This document shows positions 50,594 to 60,460 of a stretch of DNA of 64,000 bases, in pieces. The notes below the pieces were generated by a model. The model was not told where the DNA came from. It saw nothing but the letters and a program-made list of their open reading frames with translations, and did not search any database. The DNA comes from Geobacter sp. UBA6151. GTDB taxonomy: Bacteria > Desulfobacterota > Desulfuromonadia > Geobacterales > Pseudopelobacteraceae. The translations under genes and the position numbers were made by a program. Each line of letters starts with the position of its first letter. Positions within the stretch are counted from its first letter, which is position 1. The stretch covers positions 34,992 through 98,991 of the forward strand of contig DIUT01000042.1 of the NCBI GenBank assembly GCA_002423105.1, written 5' to 3'.

Positions 50594-52252
50594 TCAAGCA
50601 GTCGTTACAGCGCCGGTATACGCTGAAGTGACGACTTTTGCATAGCGTGCAAGCCAGCCGCCCTTGATCTTCGGCTCCGGCGCCGTCCACTGTGCACTAC
50701 GGGCAGCAAGCGTAGCTTCATCCACCAGCAGATCAAGTTTACGATTGGGAATATCCAGCAAAATCCGGTCGCCATCCTTGATCAGGGCGATGGGGCCGCC
50801 CTCGGCTGCTTCAGGCGAAATATGCCCGATGCAGGGACCGCGGGTGCCGCCGGAAAAACGTCCGTCAGTGATCAGAGCCACGGAGTCACCCAGGCCCAAT
50901 CCCATCAGCGCGGCAGTGGGAGCCAGCATCTCCCGCATGCCGGGACCGCCTTTGGGGCCTTCGTAACGGATCACCACCACATCACCACTCTTGACCACAC
51001 CTTCCATCAGGGCAGCCATGGCCAACTCTTCGGAATCGAAACAACGGGCCGTCCCCTCAAAGGTCATCATCTTGTCCGACACGCCGGACTGTTTCACCAC
51101 CGCCCCCTTGGGCGCAATGGAACCGAACAGTACCGCAATGCCCCCTTCTTTCTTGACGGGATTGGAAAGGGAACGGATTACGGTCTCATCAACATTCTGG
51201 ATGCTCTCGGCAAGCTGCAGCGTGGAAAGACCCATCACCGTCGGGTTATCCTTGATCTTGTCACCCAACTGCTTCAGCACACCGGACACGCCACCAGCCA
51301 CATCCAGATCTTCCATGAAATGTTCGCCGGCCGGGTTCATGGAGGCCAGTTGCGGAGTCTCCCGGGCCAGAATATCAAAGGTCTCCAGCGGTAGCTCCAC
51401 CCCGGCTTCGCGGGCAATGGCCAGCAGGTGCAGCACGGTATTGGAGGAACCGCCCAGGGCCAGGTCCACCCGGATGGCGTTTTCAAAGGCGGCACGGGTC
51501 AGAATCGAGCGGGGAGTGACGTTGTTGTGCACCATCTCCACGATCTTTTCGCCGGAAGCGAAGGCGATACGCCGCTTCAGGGCCGATACCGCCAGGGCGG
51601 TACCGCAGCGTGGCAGCGACATGCCCATGGTTTCGGTCAGGATCGCCATGGTGTTGGCGGTAAAGAGCCCCTGGCAGGAGCCCATGCCGGGACAGGCATT
51701 GTCCTCGCAGACCTGCAACTCCTTGGCGTCGATTACCCCGGCCTTGTAGCGGGCCATGGCCTCAAAGGTATCAGAGACGAAGGAATACTGGCGACCGGCC
51801 TGACCCCGTCCGCTCATCATCGGACCGGCGGTAACGATGATACAGGGGATATCCAGCCGGGCAGCCGCCATCAGCATGCCGGGGGTGATCTTGTCACAGT
51901 TGGTGAGCAGTACCAGACCGTCCAGCCGGTGGGCCTCGGCGATTGATTCAACCATGTCGGCAATCAGTTCACGGGTAGGCAGGGAGTAGTGCATCCCCTT
52001 GTGCCCCATGGCCATACCGTCACAGACACCGGGAATACCAAAGAAGAAGGAGTAACCACCGCCACTGTGCACCCCCTTCTCAATATAACGCTCAAGATCG
52101 CGCATCCCCACATGACCGGGAATCAGATCGGTAAAACTGGTCGCCACGCCGATAAACGGCTTGTCCATCTGGTTCTGCGGAACGCCGGTTCCCTTGAGCA
52201 ACGCCCGGTGCGGCGTCCTTTCAAGTCCCTGGGTTATCATATCGCTGCGCAT
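50594..52252 (-). CDS. ilvD: dihydroxy-acid dehydratase
   Basis: A 552-residue Fe-S enzyme of branched-chain amino-acid synthesis. The cluster cysteines lie in TNCDKITPGM and ACPGMGSCQGLFTANTM; FIGVATSFTDLIPGHVGM near the start and GRFSGGTRGPCIGHISPEA near the end match the family. Its start region faces the divergent glycogen phosphorylase gene; the 212 bases between them probably hold both promoters. Confidence 0.96.
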   Translation of the reverse strand: MRSDMITQGLERTPHRALLKGTGVPQNQMDKPFIGVATSFTDLIPGHVGMRDLERYIEKGVHSGGGYSFFFGIPGVCDGMAMGHKGMHYSLPTRELIADMVESIAEAHRLDGLVLLTNCDKITPGMLMAAARLDIPCIIVTAGPMMSGRGQAGRQYSFVSDTFEAMARYKAGVIDAKELQVCEDNACPGMGSCQGLFTANTMAILTETMGMSLPRCGTALAVSALKRRIAFASGEKIVEMVHNNVTPRSILTRAAFENAIRVDLALGGSSNTVLHLLAIAREAGVELPLETFDILARETPQLASMNPAGEHFMEDLDVAGGVSGVLKQLGDKIKDNPTVMGLSTLQLAESIQNVDETVIRSLSNPVKKEGGIAVLFGSIAPKGAVVKQSGVSDKMMTFEGTARCFDSEELAMAALMEGVVKSGDVVVIRYEGPKGGPGMREMLAPTAALMGLGLGDSVALITDGRFSGGTRGPCIGHISPEAAEGGPIALIKDGDRILLDIPNRKLDLLVDEATLAARSAQWTAPEPKIKGGWLARYAKVVTSAYTGAVTTA

Positions 52253-52464
52253 GGTATGCTCTCGCTTTCAAAATTCATATAAATAAAGGGTATAGACAGT
52301 AATACAAGGCATTGGCCCCTGTCAACCTTGATCACAGGCGTCGTCTGCCCCTTGAAACCTCTGTTCCCCTTCAGATTGATTTGTCGTTGCAAAATCCACG
52401 CGCTCTGGTAGAAAGAATCTGCACTTTCACACACTGTACCCATGAAGAATACGCGAGGATAGCC

Positions 52465-54942
52465 ATGACCCAGCCCGAATCAGCTCCTGCTCCAACCACA
52501 GCAGACCTCCAGCGTGCCTTTGTCTACCACTTGCAACACACCCTGGTGAAAGACAAGTTTTCCGCCACAAAATCCGATCTGTACCTGGCCCTGGCCTACG
52601 CGGTGCGGGACCTGCTGGCAGACCGCTGGCTGGACACGCAGCAGTCCTATTACAAAAACGATGCAAAGCGGGTCTACTACATCTCCATGGAATTTCTGAT
52701 GGGCCGCACCCTGGGTAATGCGCTGATCAATCTGGGCTTGATGGAGGAATGGGATTCGGCCCTGAAAGAGTTGGGACTCTCCATTGAAGATCTGCAGGAG
52801 TCTGAATGGGATGCCGGCCTGGGCAACGGCGGTCTGGGACGACTGGCAGCCTGTTTTCTCGACTCCCTGGCCAGCATGCAGCTCCCGGCTTACGGCTACG
52901 GAATTCGCTATGAATACGGCATGTTTTACCAGAAGATTGTTGACGGCGGGCAACATGAGGTGCCGGACAACTGGTTGCGCTACCACAACCCCTGGGAGTT
53001 CGCCCGCCAGGAGCACCTGCATCCGATCCGCTACGGCGGTCGGGTTGCCGAATATACCGACCGGGACGGCGTCGTGCGCTATTCCTGGATCGATTATTAC
53101 GAAGTCATGGCTCTGGCCTATGATGTGCCGATTCCCGGTTACAAGAACAACACCGTTAACACCCTGCGCCTTTGGAACGCCAAAGCCAGCCGGGACTTTG
53201 ACCTGAACTTTTTTAATCAGGGCAATTACGTCGGCTCGGTTGAATCCAAGATGAAAACCGAGAACATCTCCAAGGTGCTTTATCCGGCAGACCATATGCT
53301 GGAAGGCAAGGAGTTGCGGTTGCGCCAGGAATATTTCCTTTCATCAGCCACGGTGCAGGACATCTTCTACCGCTTCGCCAAGAAGAACGACGACCTGATG
53401 AAACTGCCCGACCATGCCGCAATCCAGTTGAACGACACCCATCCGGTACTGGCGATCCCCGAACTGATGCGTATTCTGATGGACGAGAAGAAACTTTCCT
53501 GGGAAGACGCGTGGGGGATCACGGTCAGCACCTTCGCCTACACCAACCACACCATCCTGCAGGAAGCGCTTGAAACCTGGCCGGTGCGGATGCTGGAAAA
53601 CCTGCTGCCCCGGCACCTTATGATCATCTTTGAGATCAACCGGCGCTTCATCGAAGAGCTGGAAGCCCGCTTTCCGGGGGACAAGGCCCGTTTGCAACGG
53701 ATGTCGATCATCGACGACCGGGGGGACAAGCTGGTGCGCATGGCCAACCTGGCCATTGTGGCCAGCCACTCCATCAACGGTGTTTCTGCCCTGCACAGCC
53801 AGATACTCAAGGACGATCTGTTCCACGATTTCTATGAAATATGGCCGGAGCGTTTCAACAACAAGACCAACGGTATCACCCAGCGCCGCTGGCTGCGCCA
53901 CTGCAACCCCTGGCTGTCCGACCTGATCAGCGAAGCCATCGGCGACACCTGGATTACCGACCTGGACGAACTGCAAAAGTTGCGTCCACTGGCGGAAGAC
54001 AGTGAGTTCCGCAAGCGCTGGATGGATATCAAACGCATGAACAAGCAGCGGCTGGCCCAGCATATCTACCAGCGCAACTGCGTCGAAGTATCGCCGGACA
54101 TGCTTTTTGACTGCCAGACCAAGCGCATTCATGAATACAAGCGGCAGTTGCTGAACATCCTGCAGGTCATTGCCCGTTACAACCGCCTGAAAGAGTATCC
54201 CGGTCTGGAACTGCCGCCGCGCACCGTCATCTTCGGCGGCAAGGCCGCCCCTTCCTACACAGCGGCCAAACTGATCATCAAACTGATCAACCATGTGGGC
54301 ATGGTAGTCAACAACGATCCGGCGGTCAACAAACAGCTCAAGGTACTCTTCCTGTCAAATTACAACGTCTCACTGGCGGAGAAGATATTTCCGGCTGCCG
54401 ATCTTTCGGAACAGATATCCACTGCCGGCACCGAAGCCTCCGGCACCGGCAACATGAAATACGCCCTGAACGGGGCGCTGACCATCGGTACTCTGGACGG
54501 CGCCAACATCGAGATCATGGAAGAGGTCGGCAAAGAGAACATCTTTATCTTCGGCCTGACCACACCACAAGCGACCAACCTGCGGGCCTCCGGCTATCGG
54601 CCCCAGGATTACTATTTCCGTCACCCCGAACTGAAACAGGTGCTCGACCAGATTTCATCCGGCATGTTCTCCCCCGGCAATCCGGGCCTGTTCCGGCCGC
54701 TGGTGGACAACCTGCTTTCCACCGACTATTACCTGCTGCTGGCCGACTTTGACGCCTATATGGACGCCCAGGCAGATGTGGACCGACTGTACATGATTCC
54801 GGAAGAGTGGGCGCGCGCCTCAATCCTCAACACCGCCGGCATGGGTAAATTCTCCAGCGACCGCACCATCGGCGAATATGCCCGGGAAATCTGGGGGATC
54901 AAACCACATCCGGTGGTCCACAAAAGCATGCACCACTGGTAA
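52465..54942 (+). CDS. glgP: glycogen/maltodextrin phosphorylase
   Basis: A 825-residue PLP enzyme that releases glucose-1-phosphate from alpha-1,4-glucan. The PLP lysine lies in EASGTGNMKYALNGALTIGT; YYISMEFLMGRTLGNALINL near the start and EKIFPAADLSEQISTAGTE are also conserved. The start was set at MTQPES, preceded by GAGGAT; the 51-codon extension upstream lacks family similarity. Its stop overlaps the ATG of rarA (TAATG). Confidence 0.96.
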   Translation: MTQPESAPAPTTADLQRAFVYHLQHTLVKDKFSATKSDLYLALAYAVRDLLADRWLDTQQSYYKNDAKRVYYISMEFLMGRTLGNALINLGLMEEWDSALKELGLSIEDLQESEWDAGLGNGGLGRLAACFLDSLASMQLPAYGYGIRYEYGMFYQKIVDGGQHEVPDNWLRYHNPWEFARQEHLHPIRYGGRVAEYTDRDGVVRYSWIDYYEVMALAYDVPIPGYKNNTVNTLRLWNAKASRDFDLNFFNQGNYVGSVESKMKTENISKVLYPADHMLEGKELRLRQEYFLSSATVQDIFYRFAKKNDDLMKLPDHAAIQLNDTHPVLAIPELMRILMDEKKLSWEDAWGITVSTFAYTNHTILQEALETWPVRMLENLLPRHLMIIFEINRRFIEELEARFPGDKARLQRMSIIDDRGDKLVRMANLAIVASHSINGVSALHSQILKDDLFHDFYEIWPERFNNKTNGITQRRWLRHCNPWLSDLISEAIGDTWITDLDELQKLRPLAEDSEFRKRWMDIKRMNKQRLAQHIYQRNCVEVSPDMLFDCQTKRIHEYKRQLLNILQVIARYNRLKEYPGLELPPRTVIFGGKAAPSYTAAKLIIKLINHVGMVVNNDPAVNKQLKVLFLSNYNVSLAEKIFPAADLSEQISTAGTEASGTGNMKYALNGALTIGTLDGANIEIMEEVGKENIFIFGLTTPQATNLRASGYRPQDYYFRHPELKQVLDQISSGMFSPGNPGLFRPLVDNLLSTDYYLLLADFDAYMDAQADVDRLYMIPEEWARASILNTAGMGKFSSDRTIGEYAREIWGIKPHPVVHKSMHHW

Positions 54943-56252
54943 TGGCAAAGCAGTCTTCACTTTTTAGCCGGTCCCCTTCTCCGCCGCTGGCGGAACGGAT
55001 GCGGCCCCGCATCCTGGATGAGTTCTGCGGCCAGCAACACCTGCTGGGACCGGGCAAGGCCCTGCGCGTCATGATCGAAACCGACCGGATATCGTCCCTG
55101 ATTTTCTGGGGACCGCCCGGTTGCGGCAAAACCACCCTGGCCCATATCGTTGCCCATGCAACCGGCTCACGCTTCGTCTTCTTCTCCGCCATCATGGCCG
55201 GGGTGAAGGAAATCCGGGAAATCTTCAAAGAGGCGGAAGACGAAGCTGCCAAGGGTAACCGCACCATCCTCTTCGTGGATGAGATCCACCGTTTCAACAA
55301 AGCCCAGCAGGACGCCTTCCTCCCTGCCGTTGAAAAAGGGCTGGTCACCATCATCGGCGCCACCACCGAAAACCCCTCCTTCGAAGTCATCGCCCCCCTG
55401 CTCTCCCGCTGCCGGGTGCTGCGTCTGAAACAACTTGAACCGGCGGAGCTTGCCAACCTTATCCGCAGCGCGCTGGCCGACACAGAACGGGGGCTGGGCT
55501 CCCTTGGCCTTGCCATCGGCGATGAAGCACTGGAATTTCTGGCCGAAGCAGCCCAGGGGGACGCACGCAAGGCGCTGAATACCCTGGAAGTGGCAGCCCA
55601 ACTCCGGGGACCGGAAGGCGGTATCATAACGCTGGAGGTCATGCAGGAGGCGTTGCAGCAGAAGGCGCTGCTCTACGACAAGGGGGGCGAAGAGCATTAC
55701 AACGTCATCTCCGCCTTCATCAAATCCATACGCGGCAGCGACCCGGACGCTGCACTCTACTGGCTGGCCCGCATGCTGGAGGCCGGGGAAGACCCGCTCT
55801 TCATCCTGCGCCGTATGATCATCCTGGCCTCCGAAGATATCGGCAACGCCGATCCCCGCGCCCTGCAGATGGCGGTCTCTTCGTTGCAGGCCTTCCAGAT
55901 GGTGGGCATGCCGGAAGGCCGCATCATCCTGGGCCAAGCGGTCACCTACCTGGCCACGGCCCCCAAATCCAACGCCTCCTACACCGGCATCGACGCCGCC
56001 CTGTCCGAGGTCCGCAAATCCGGCGCGCTGGAGGTACCGCTGCATATCCGCAACGCCCCCACCAAACTGATGAAAGAGATGGGCTATCACAAGGGCTACC
56101 AGTACGCCCATGACTTTGAGGGGGGCTACGTGCAGCAGGACTATCTGCCGGAAAAACTGAAAGGAAAGAAGTTCTACGACCCCAAGGGGCATGGTTACGA
56201 GAAGAACATTCTGGAGCGGATGGAGTGGGTGAAGAAGATGGGAAAGAAATAA
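54942..56252 (+). CDS. rarA: replication-associated recombination protein RarA/MgsA
   Basis: A 436-residue AAA+ ATPase of the clamp-loader clade. The Walker A motif is WGPPGCGKTTLAHIVA, Walker B and the next residues are LFVDEIHRFNKAQQDAFL, sensor 1 is IIGATTENPSFEV, and the tetramerisation region includes DKGGEEHYNVISAFIKSIRG. It acts at stalled replication forks. It overlaps glgP by one base. Confidence 0.95.
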   Translation: MAKQSSLFSRSPSPPLAERMRPRILDEFCGQQHLLGPGKALRVMIETDRISSLIFWGPPGCGKTTLAHIVAHATGSRFVFFSAIMAGVKEIREIFKEAEDEAAKGNRTILFVDEIHRFNKAQQDAFLPAVEKGLVTIIGATTENPSFEVIAPLLSRCRVLRLKQLEPAELANLIRSALADTERGLGSLGLAIGDEALEFLAEAAQGDARKALNTLEVAAQLRGPEGGIITLEVMQEALQQKALLYDKGGEEHYNVISAFIKSIRGSDPDAALYWLARMLEAGEDPLFILRRMIILASEDIGNADPRALQMAVSSLQAFQMVGMPEGRIILGQAVTYLATAPKSNASYTGIDAALSEVRKSGALEVPLHIRNAPTKLMKEMGYHKGYQYAHDFEGGYVQQDYLPEKLKGKKFYDPKGHGYEKNILERMEWVKKMGKK

Positions 56253-56324
56253 AGCAAACTGCCTTGGCCCAAGACAGACAGGGCAGACTTGTCATACGAA
56301 ACAGATACTGCAAGGGAGGAAATC

Positions 56325-56564
56325 ATGGGCGTTCGGGATACGAAAGACAATCCGCGTGTTTGGGAACAACTGTCATGGGCCGACATGAGCAGCGAGGAAC
56401 AGGCGCAGTGGGCCGTTCTCGGCTGGCAGCAGAACAGATGGGACAATAACGACGCACCGGCAAGCGCAGACAAGGAATGGAGCGAACTGACTCCACAGGA
56501 ACAGGGAGCGGCCATGTCCCTCGGATTCAGCGAAAACCTCTGGAATGCCACTGAGGACGAATAG
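56325..56564 (+). CDS. 79-residue protein with two Trp-centred repeats
   Basis: An acidic, soluble protein with two similar units: VWEQLSWADMSSEEQAQWAV followed by LGWQQNRWD, and KEWSELTPQEQGAAMSLGF followed by SENLWN. Each has W-x2-L, E-Q-x-A and LG-aromatic then W. I recall similar W/L/EQ/LG repeats in some bacterial and algal proteins but cannot name a family with certainty. The ATG is preceded by GGGAGGAA. It ends 39 bases before the ankyrin-caspase gene and is probably in its transcript. Confidence 0.75.
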   Translation: MGVRDTKDNPRVWEQLSWADMSSEEQAQWAVLGWQQNRWDNNDAPASADKEWSELTPQEQGAAMSLGFSENLWNATEDE

Positions 56565-56603
56565 AGGGACGCGCTTTCTTCTTTCATTCTGGAGACACTG
56601 TGT

Positions 56604-58022
56604 ATGAAATATCTGACAGCTTTATTACCGCGCTTCTCCTGGAAAAAATTCATCATTCTGACGCTCGTGGCCTTTCAGGCCGCTGGCTGCGCTACAACCT
56701 CGGTACCACTGATCAGAGCCAGCCTGGATGGGGATTTTGACCATGTAAAAAAACTGGTGGCCCAGGGTGATCAGGTCAATATTCAGGACTGTCACATAGG
56801 CTTTGATTACGTCTGTTGTACCCCCATTACCTGCGCATCCAACAACAATCAGCTCCCGATAGTGAAATATCTGTATGAGCATGGTGCGGATATCAACACC
56901 GTTGACGCATCCGGGCACTTTCCCGGCAGTACCAGATGGACCCCTCTCCATTATGCAGCCTACCGCGGGTCTCTTGAGCTGACCTATTTTCTGATCAGTA
57001 AAGGGGCAAACATTTCGGCAACAACAAGCTACGGGATTACCCCGATCAAACTCGCCGAATCACGGGGACATGCAGATATTAAGGCACTGCTCTCCGCCGA
57101 GTTCAGAAAGCAGTATGCTGCTGCCGGGCCGGAACAGACGGTTTTTCCTTCACCCCCCCAGACACCATCTGCTATTCCGAAGACAACAGCTAAAACAGTT
57201 CCTGCATCTGACATTGCAGTCTCCATCCCCAGCGGCAAACCGGCCAACAAATACGATGTGGCCGTAATCATCGGCAACGCCACCTACTCCGCCACCGGTA
57301 CCCCTGACGTGGACTACGCCCTGCAGGATGCCCGTATCATGCGCCGGTATCTGACAAAGACCTTCGGCTACGATCCGGCAAATATCATCTATATTGAAAA
57401 TGCAACGCTGGCTAAAATGTATGAGGTTTTCGGCACTGACAGCGACTATCGCGGCAAGCTGTACAAATGGGTAAAGGCGGGCCGGAGCCGAATTTTCATC
57501 TACTACACCGGCCACGGCGCGCCTGACCAGCAAACCGGCGAGGGCTACTTCGTGCCGGTGGATGCCAATCCGCAGTACATCAGCACCAGCGGTTACAAAC
57601 TGTCTACATTCTACGAAAACCTGTCCAGAATTCCGGCAGCAAAAAAGACCGTGGTCATCGACGCCTGCTTCTCCGGCAGCAGCGCCAATGGTCATCTTCT
57701 GAAAGGTATCAGCGGCCTGACCGCACGGCTGAAATCGGAACCGAAAGCATCGGTTGCCACCGACCTGCTGCTGACCAGCGCTGGCATGGATCAGGTGTCA
57801 AGCTGGTATCCGGAAAAAGGGCACTCATTGTTCACCTATTTCTTTTTGAAGGGGTTGCAAGGTGAGGCAGATACCAACAAGGATGGCAATATAACCATGG
57901 GCGAGATGAAAGTCTGGCTGAACGATCAGGTCCCCTACATTGCCCGGCGCTTGACCGGCAATGAACAGCAGCCGGTGATGTTAGGCAATGATGGAGATAC
58001 ATTGGTACAGATTTTACGATAA
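56604..58022 (+). CDS. ankyrin-repeat lipoprotein with caspase (peptidase C14) domain
   Basis: A 472-residue protein. A signal peptide leads to a probable lipobox AAGC (Cys29). Residues 35-165 hold about four ankyrin repeats (PIVKYLYEHGADINTVDASG, TPLHYAAYRGSLELTYFLIS). After a Pro/Thr linker, residues 215-470 form a caspase-like domain: YDVAVIIGNATYS, the catalytic His304 in YYTGHGAPD and Cys355 in VIDACFSGSS; LLTSAGMDQVSSWY and HSLFTYFFLKGLQGEADTNK fit the metacaspase/paracaspase fold. The dyad is intact. It should lie in the periplasm or outer membrane. The CHAT gene begins just downstream. Confidence 0.88.
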   Translation: MKYLTALLPRFSWKKFIILTLVAFQAAGCATTSVPLIRASLDGDFDHVKKLVAQGDQVNIQDCHIGFDYVCCTPITCASNNNQLPIVKYLYEHGADINTVDASGHFPGSTRWTPLHYAAYRGSLELTYFLISKGANISATTSYGITPIKLAESRGHADIKALLSAEFRKQYAAAGPEQTVFPSPPQTPSAIPKTTAKTVPASDIAVSIPSGKPANKYDVAVIIGNATYSATGTPDVDYALQDARIMRRYLTKTFGYDPANIIYIENATLAKMYEVFGTDSDYRGKLYKWVKAGRSRIFIYYTGHGAPDQQTGEGYFVPVDANPQYISTSGYKLSTFYENLSRIPAAKKTVVIDACFSGSSANGHLLKGISGLTARLKSEPKASVATDLLLTSAGMDQVSSWYPEKGHSLFTYFFLKGLQGEADTNKDGNITMGEMKVWLNDQVPYIARRLTGNEQQPVMLGNDGDTLVQILR

Positions 58023-58040
58023 ACTATGACAGGTTCAGGC

Positions 58041-60338
58041 ATGGGAAAATCAACGATAAAATTACTGTTTCAGGCCCTCCTGCTCAACTGCCTGTTGCTG
58101 GCAGGTTGCGGTGGTTTTGTGCAAACCTTGCAGATAAGCTCCCTGGCACAAAAAAAGCAGCATCACGAGATCATCAAGGTGTTGCAGCCACAGATCGATC
58201 AGCAGGTTTCACTTTCCTCATTTGACCTTTACATCCTGAGCGGCGCCTACTACGAAATCCGAGACTATCAACGTTGCATACGCACTATCAACCTGATGCA
58301 ACAAAGGATTGATCAAGGGGAAACAAGCTACGTTGGCGGCAACCTTACCCCTTTACCCCGGATCATGAAGGGGTACCTGTATCTTGACCAGGGGGACTAT
58401 CCCCGGGCGATCCAATCCGCCGACGAAGCTTACCGGTTGATTGATACCCCGGAAGGTCGAAGCAATATTTTCTTCCGTTCGCAGTTGATTCAGATCAGTG
58501 AGGTGGCCGGCGTTGCCCAGGCGCTGATGGGCAACCGGCATGAGGCCAGGCGCTGGGCAGAAGTGGCAGGCAACGTTCCCATTGACGCTTCAATTCTTGG
58601 CCCTGAAAAGTATACCGCTCTTGCCAGAATCAACATGGCCTTGCAGAACTATCGGGAGGCGCTGTCGGCACTGCGCAACCCGAATGCAAAGATCACCGGT
58701 ATTACAACCACTTTCTACGATCAAACCTTTCAGGAACTGCCCCGTTTCTTCATTGAAACCAAGGCGCTTTTTGAAACCGGAGCAATCCCGCAAGCCCGGC
58801 AGGGCTATGATCAGTTGCTGAATCACCCACAGATCAGGGAGATCGGCGGCATGTACTGGCCGGTACTATTTGACCGGGCACGGATCGCCCGCAGCGATGG
58901 CGATCTTCGTCTGGCAGAACAACTCTTGCAGCGGGCGATAGAGGTGGTTGAACTGCAACGCGCCACCATTGCCACAGAGGCCGGCAGGATCGGCTTTGTG
59001 GGAGACAAGCAGGCATTGTACCAGGAGATGGTGAGTCTGCTGGTGGCTAACGGCAGGCCTGAACAGGCATTTGAATATGCAGAACGGGCAAAAAGCAGAG
59101 CGCTGGTTGATCTGCTTGCCTCTGTCCGCACGATTAATCCCATGATTGCAGCAAACCGCCATCTGCTGGAAACCGTCACCAGACTGGAGCGGGCAGAACA
59201 GGACAGCACGGTTATTGCCGATGCCGCCAGTAGCCGCAGTGGCACAGACGCACACAAGCGGGGGCTTATTACTGTTCTGAAAAGAGAACTGGGCCAGGAA
59301 TCTCCGGAACTTGCTTCCCTTGTCTCAGTCACCAGCCCCCTGCTTACTGAAATTCAGAATGACTTGCACCCGGACGAAACATTGCTGGAGTATTTTGGTA
59401 ACGGCACAAACTGGTATGTTTTTGTGGTGAAACGGAACGGGATCTGGGCAAAACAACTCATCCTTTCCGATCTTGAAACCCGGATACAGTCTTTGCGGAC
59501 TCAGTTTTCCGCCCCGCATTCCAGCGGTTATCAGCAGTTGTCACGAAGCCTGCACAAGCAACTGATAGAACCTGTTGACAATTTGTTATCCAGGCGTCTG
59601 GTAATCATTCCCCATGGCATACTGCACTATTTGCCATTCAGCGCATTGCAGGCAGCCGACGGGTCAAGTATTGTTGACCAGCACACCATACGGAATCTCC
59701 CGGCCGCCGGAATCACAAAATATATCAAGCCCCTACGGGGAAAACGGGCCATACCTGCGCTTATACTTGGCAACCCGGACCGGGGAGACCGGCGACTTGC
59801 CCTGCAACATGCCCAGGAAGAAGCAGAAGCTATCAGCTCACTACTGCCCGGATCGGTACTCATGCTGGGCACCAAGGCAACACGCTCCGCCATCACCGCC
59901 CATGAGGGCAGCTTCAGATTGCTGCATATTGCCGCCCACGGTGTTTTTGACGCAGAAGCGCCGTTAAACTCGGCGATTCTGCTGGCAAACAATGCTCATG
60001 ACAACGGTTTGCTACGCGCCTCCGATCTGTACAACCTGCAACTCAACACAGACCTTGTCACCTTGAGCGCCTGTGAAACAGCTTTAAGCACCGTGGCCAA
60101 AGGGGATGATCTGCTGGGATTTACCAGGGGCTTTTTGTATGCAGGAGCCCGCAGCATTGTAGCCAGCCTCTGGAAAGTGGACGACCTGGCAACAAAGGAT
60201 CTGATGCTGGCTTTTTACCGGAATATTTCAAGCCGGGATAAAGCTCTGGCGCTTGCCCTGGCTCAGCGCGAGATAAAGAAAAACTACAAGCATCCGTTTT
60301 ACTGGGCTGCTTTTCAGCTCACCGGCGTTGCCGAGTAA
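58041..60338 (+). CDS. TPR-repeat lipoprotein with CHAT protease domain
   Basis: A 765-residue protein with signal peptide and lipobox LLLAGC (then GG). The N-terminal ~480 residues are TPR-like helical repeats (IMKGYLYLDQGDYPRAIQSA, GRPEQAFEYAERAKSRALVD). The C-terminal CHAT (caspase HetF associated with TPRs) domain has IIPHGILHYLPFSAL, His633 in HIAAHGVFD and Cys678 in LSACETAL, followed by GFTRGFLYAGARSIVASLW. The dyad is complete. The ATG at 58041 has a weak AGG upstream; an ATG five codons earlier, just four bases after the caspase stop, is equally possible. Function is unknown, probably proteolysis of an envelope target. Confidence 0.88.
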   Translation: MGKSTIKLLFQALLLNCLLLAGCGGFVQTLQISSLAQKKQHHEIIKVLQPQIDQQVSLSSFDLYILSGAYYEIRDYQRCIRTINLMQQRIDQGETSYVGGNLTPLPRIMKGYLYLDQGDYPRAIQSADEAYRLIDTPEGRSNIFFRSQLIQISEVAGVAQALMGNRHEARRWAEVAGNVPIDASILGPEKYTALARINMALQNYREALSALRNPNAKITGITTTFYDQTFQELPRFFIETKALFETGAIPQARQGYDQLLNHPQIREIGGMYWPVLFDRARIARSDGDLRLAEQLLQRAIEVVELQRATIATEAGRIGFVGDKQALYQEMVSLLVANGRPEQAFEYAERAKSRALVDLLASVRTINPMIAANRHLLETVTRLERAEQDSTVIADAASSRSGTDAHKRGLITVLKRELGQESPELASLVSVTSPLLTEIQNDLHPDETLLEYFGNGTNWYVFVVKRNGIWAKQLILSDLETRIQSLRTQFSAPHSSGYQQLSRSLHKQLIEPVDNLLSRRLVIIPHGILHYLPFSALQAADGSSIVDQHTIRNLPAAGITKYIKPLRGKRAIPALILGNPDRGDRRLALQHAQEEAEAISSLLPGSVLMLGTKATRSAITAHEGSFRLLHIAAHGVFDAEAPLNSAILLANNAHDNGLLRASDLYNLQLNTDLVTLSACETALSTVAKGDDLLGFTRGFLYAGARSIVASLWKVDDLATKDLMLAFYRNISSRDKALALALAQREIKKNYKHPFYWAAFQLTGVAE

Positions 60339-60460
60339 CTCTGACTTGAATACTTCTTCGCCGAACGGCTAAAAATAATGTTACATATCAAGAGCTATTG
60401 AATGTACCGCCATACCAACCGGACATAAACAAACACGGAAACATACATAAGGAGAACCCC

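Noticed and set aside
52480..54294. Long minus-strand frames opposite glgP
   Set aside because: Antisense to a complete glycogen phosphorylase; no family motifs.
55167..56192. 341-residue minus-strand frame opposite rarA
   Set aside because: Shadow of a well-conserved AAA+ gene; no domain recognised.
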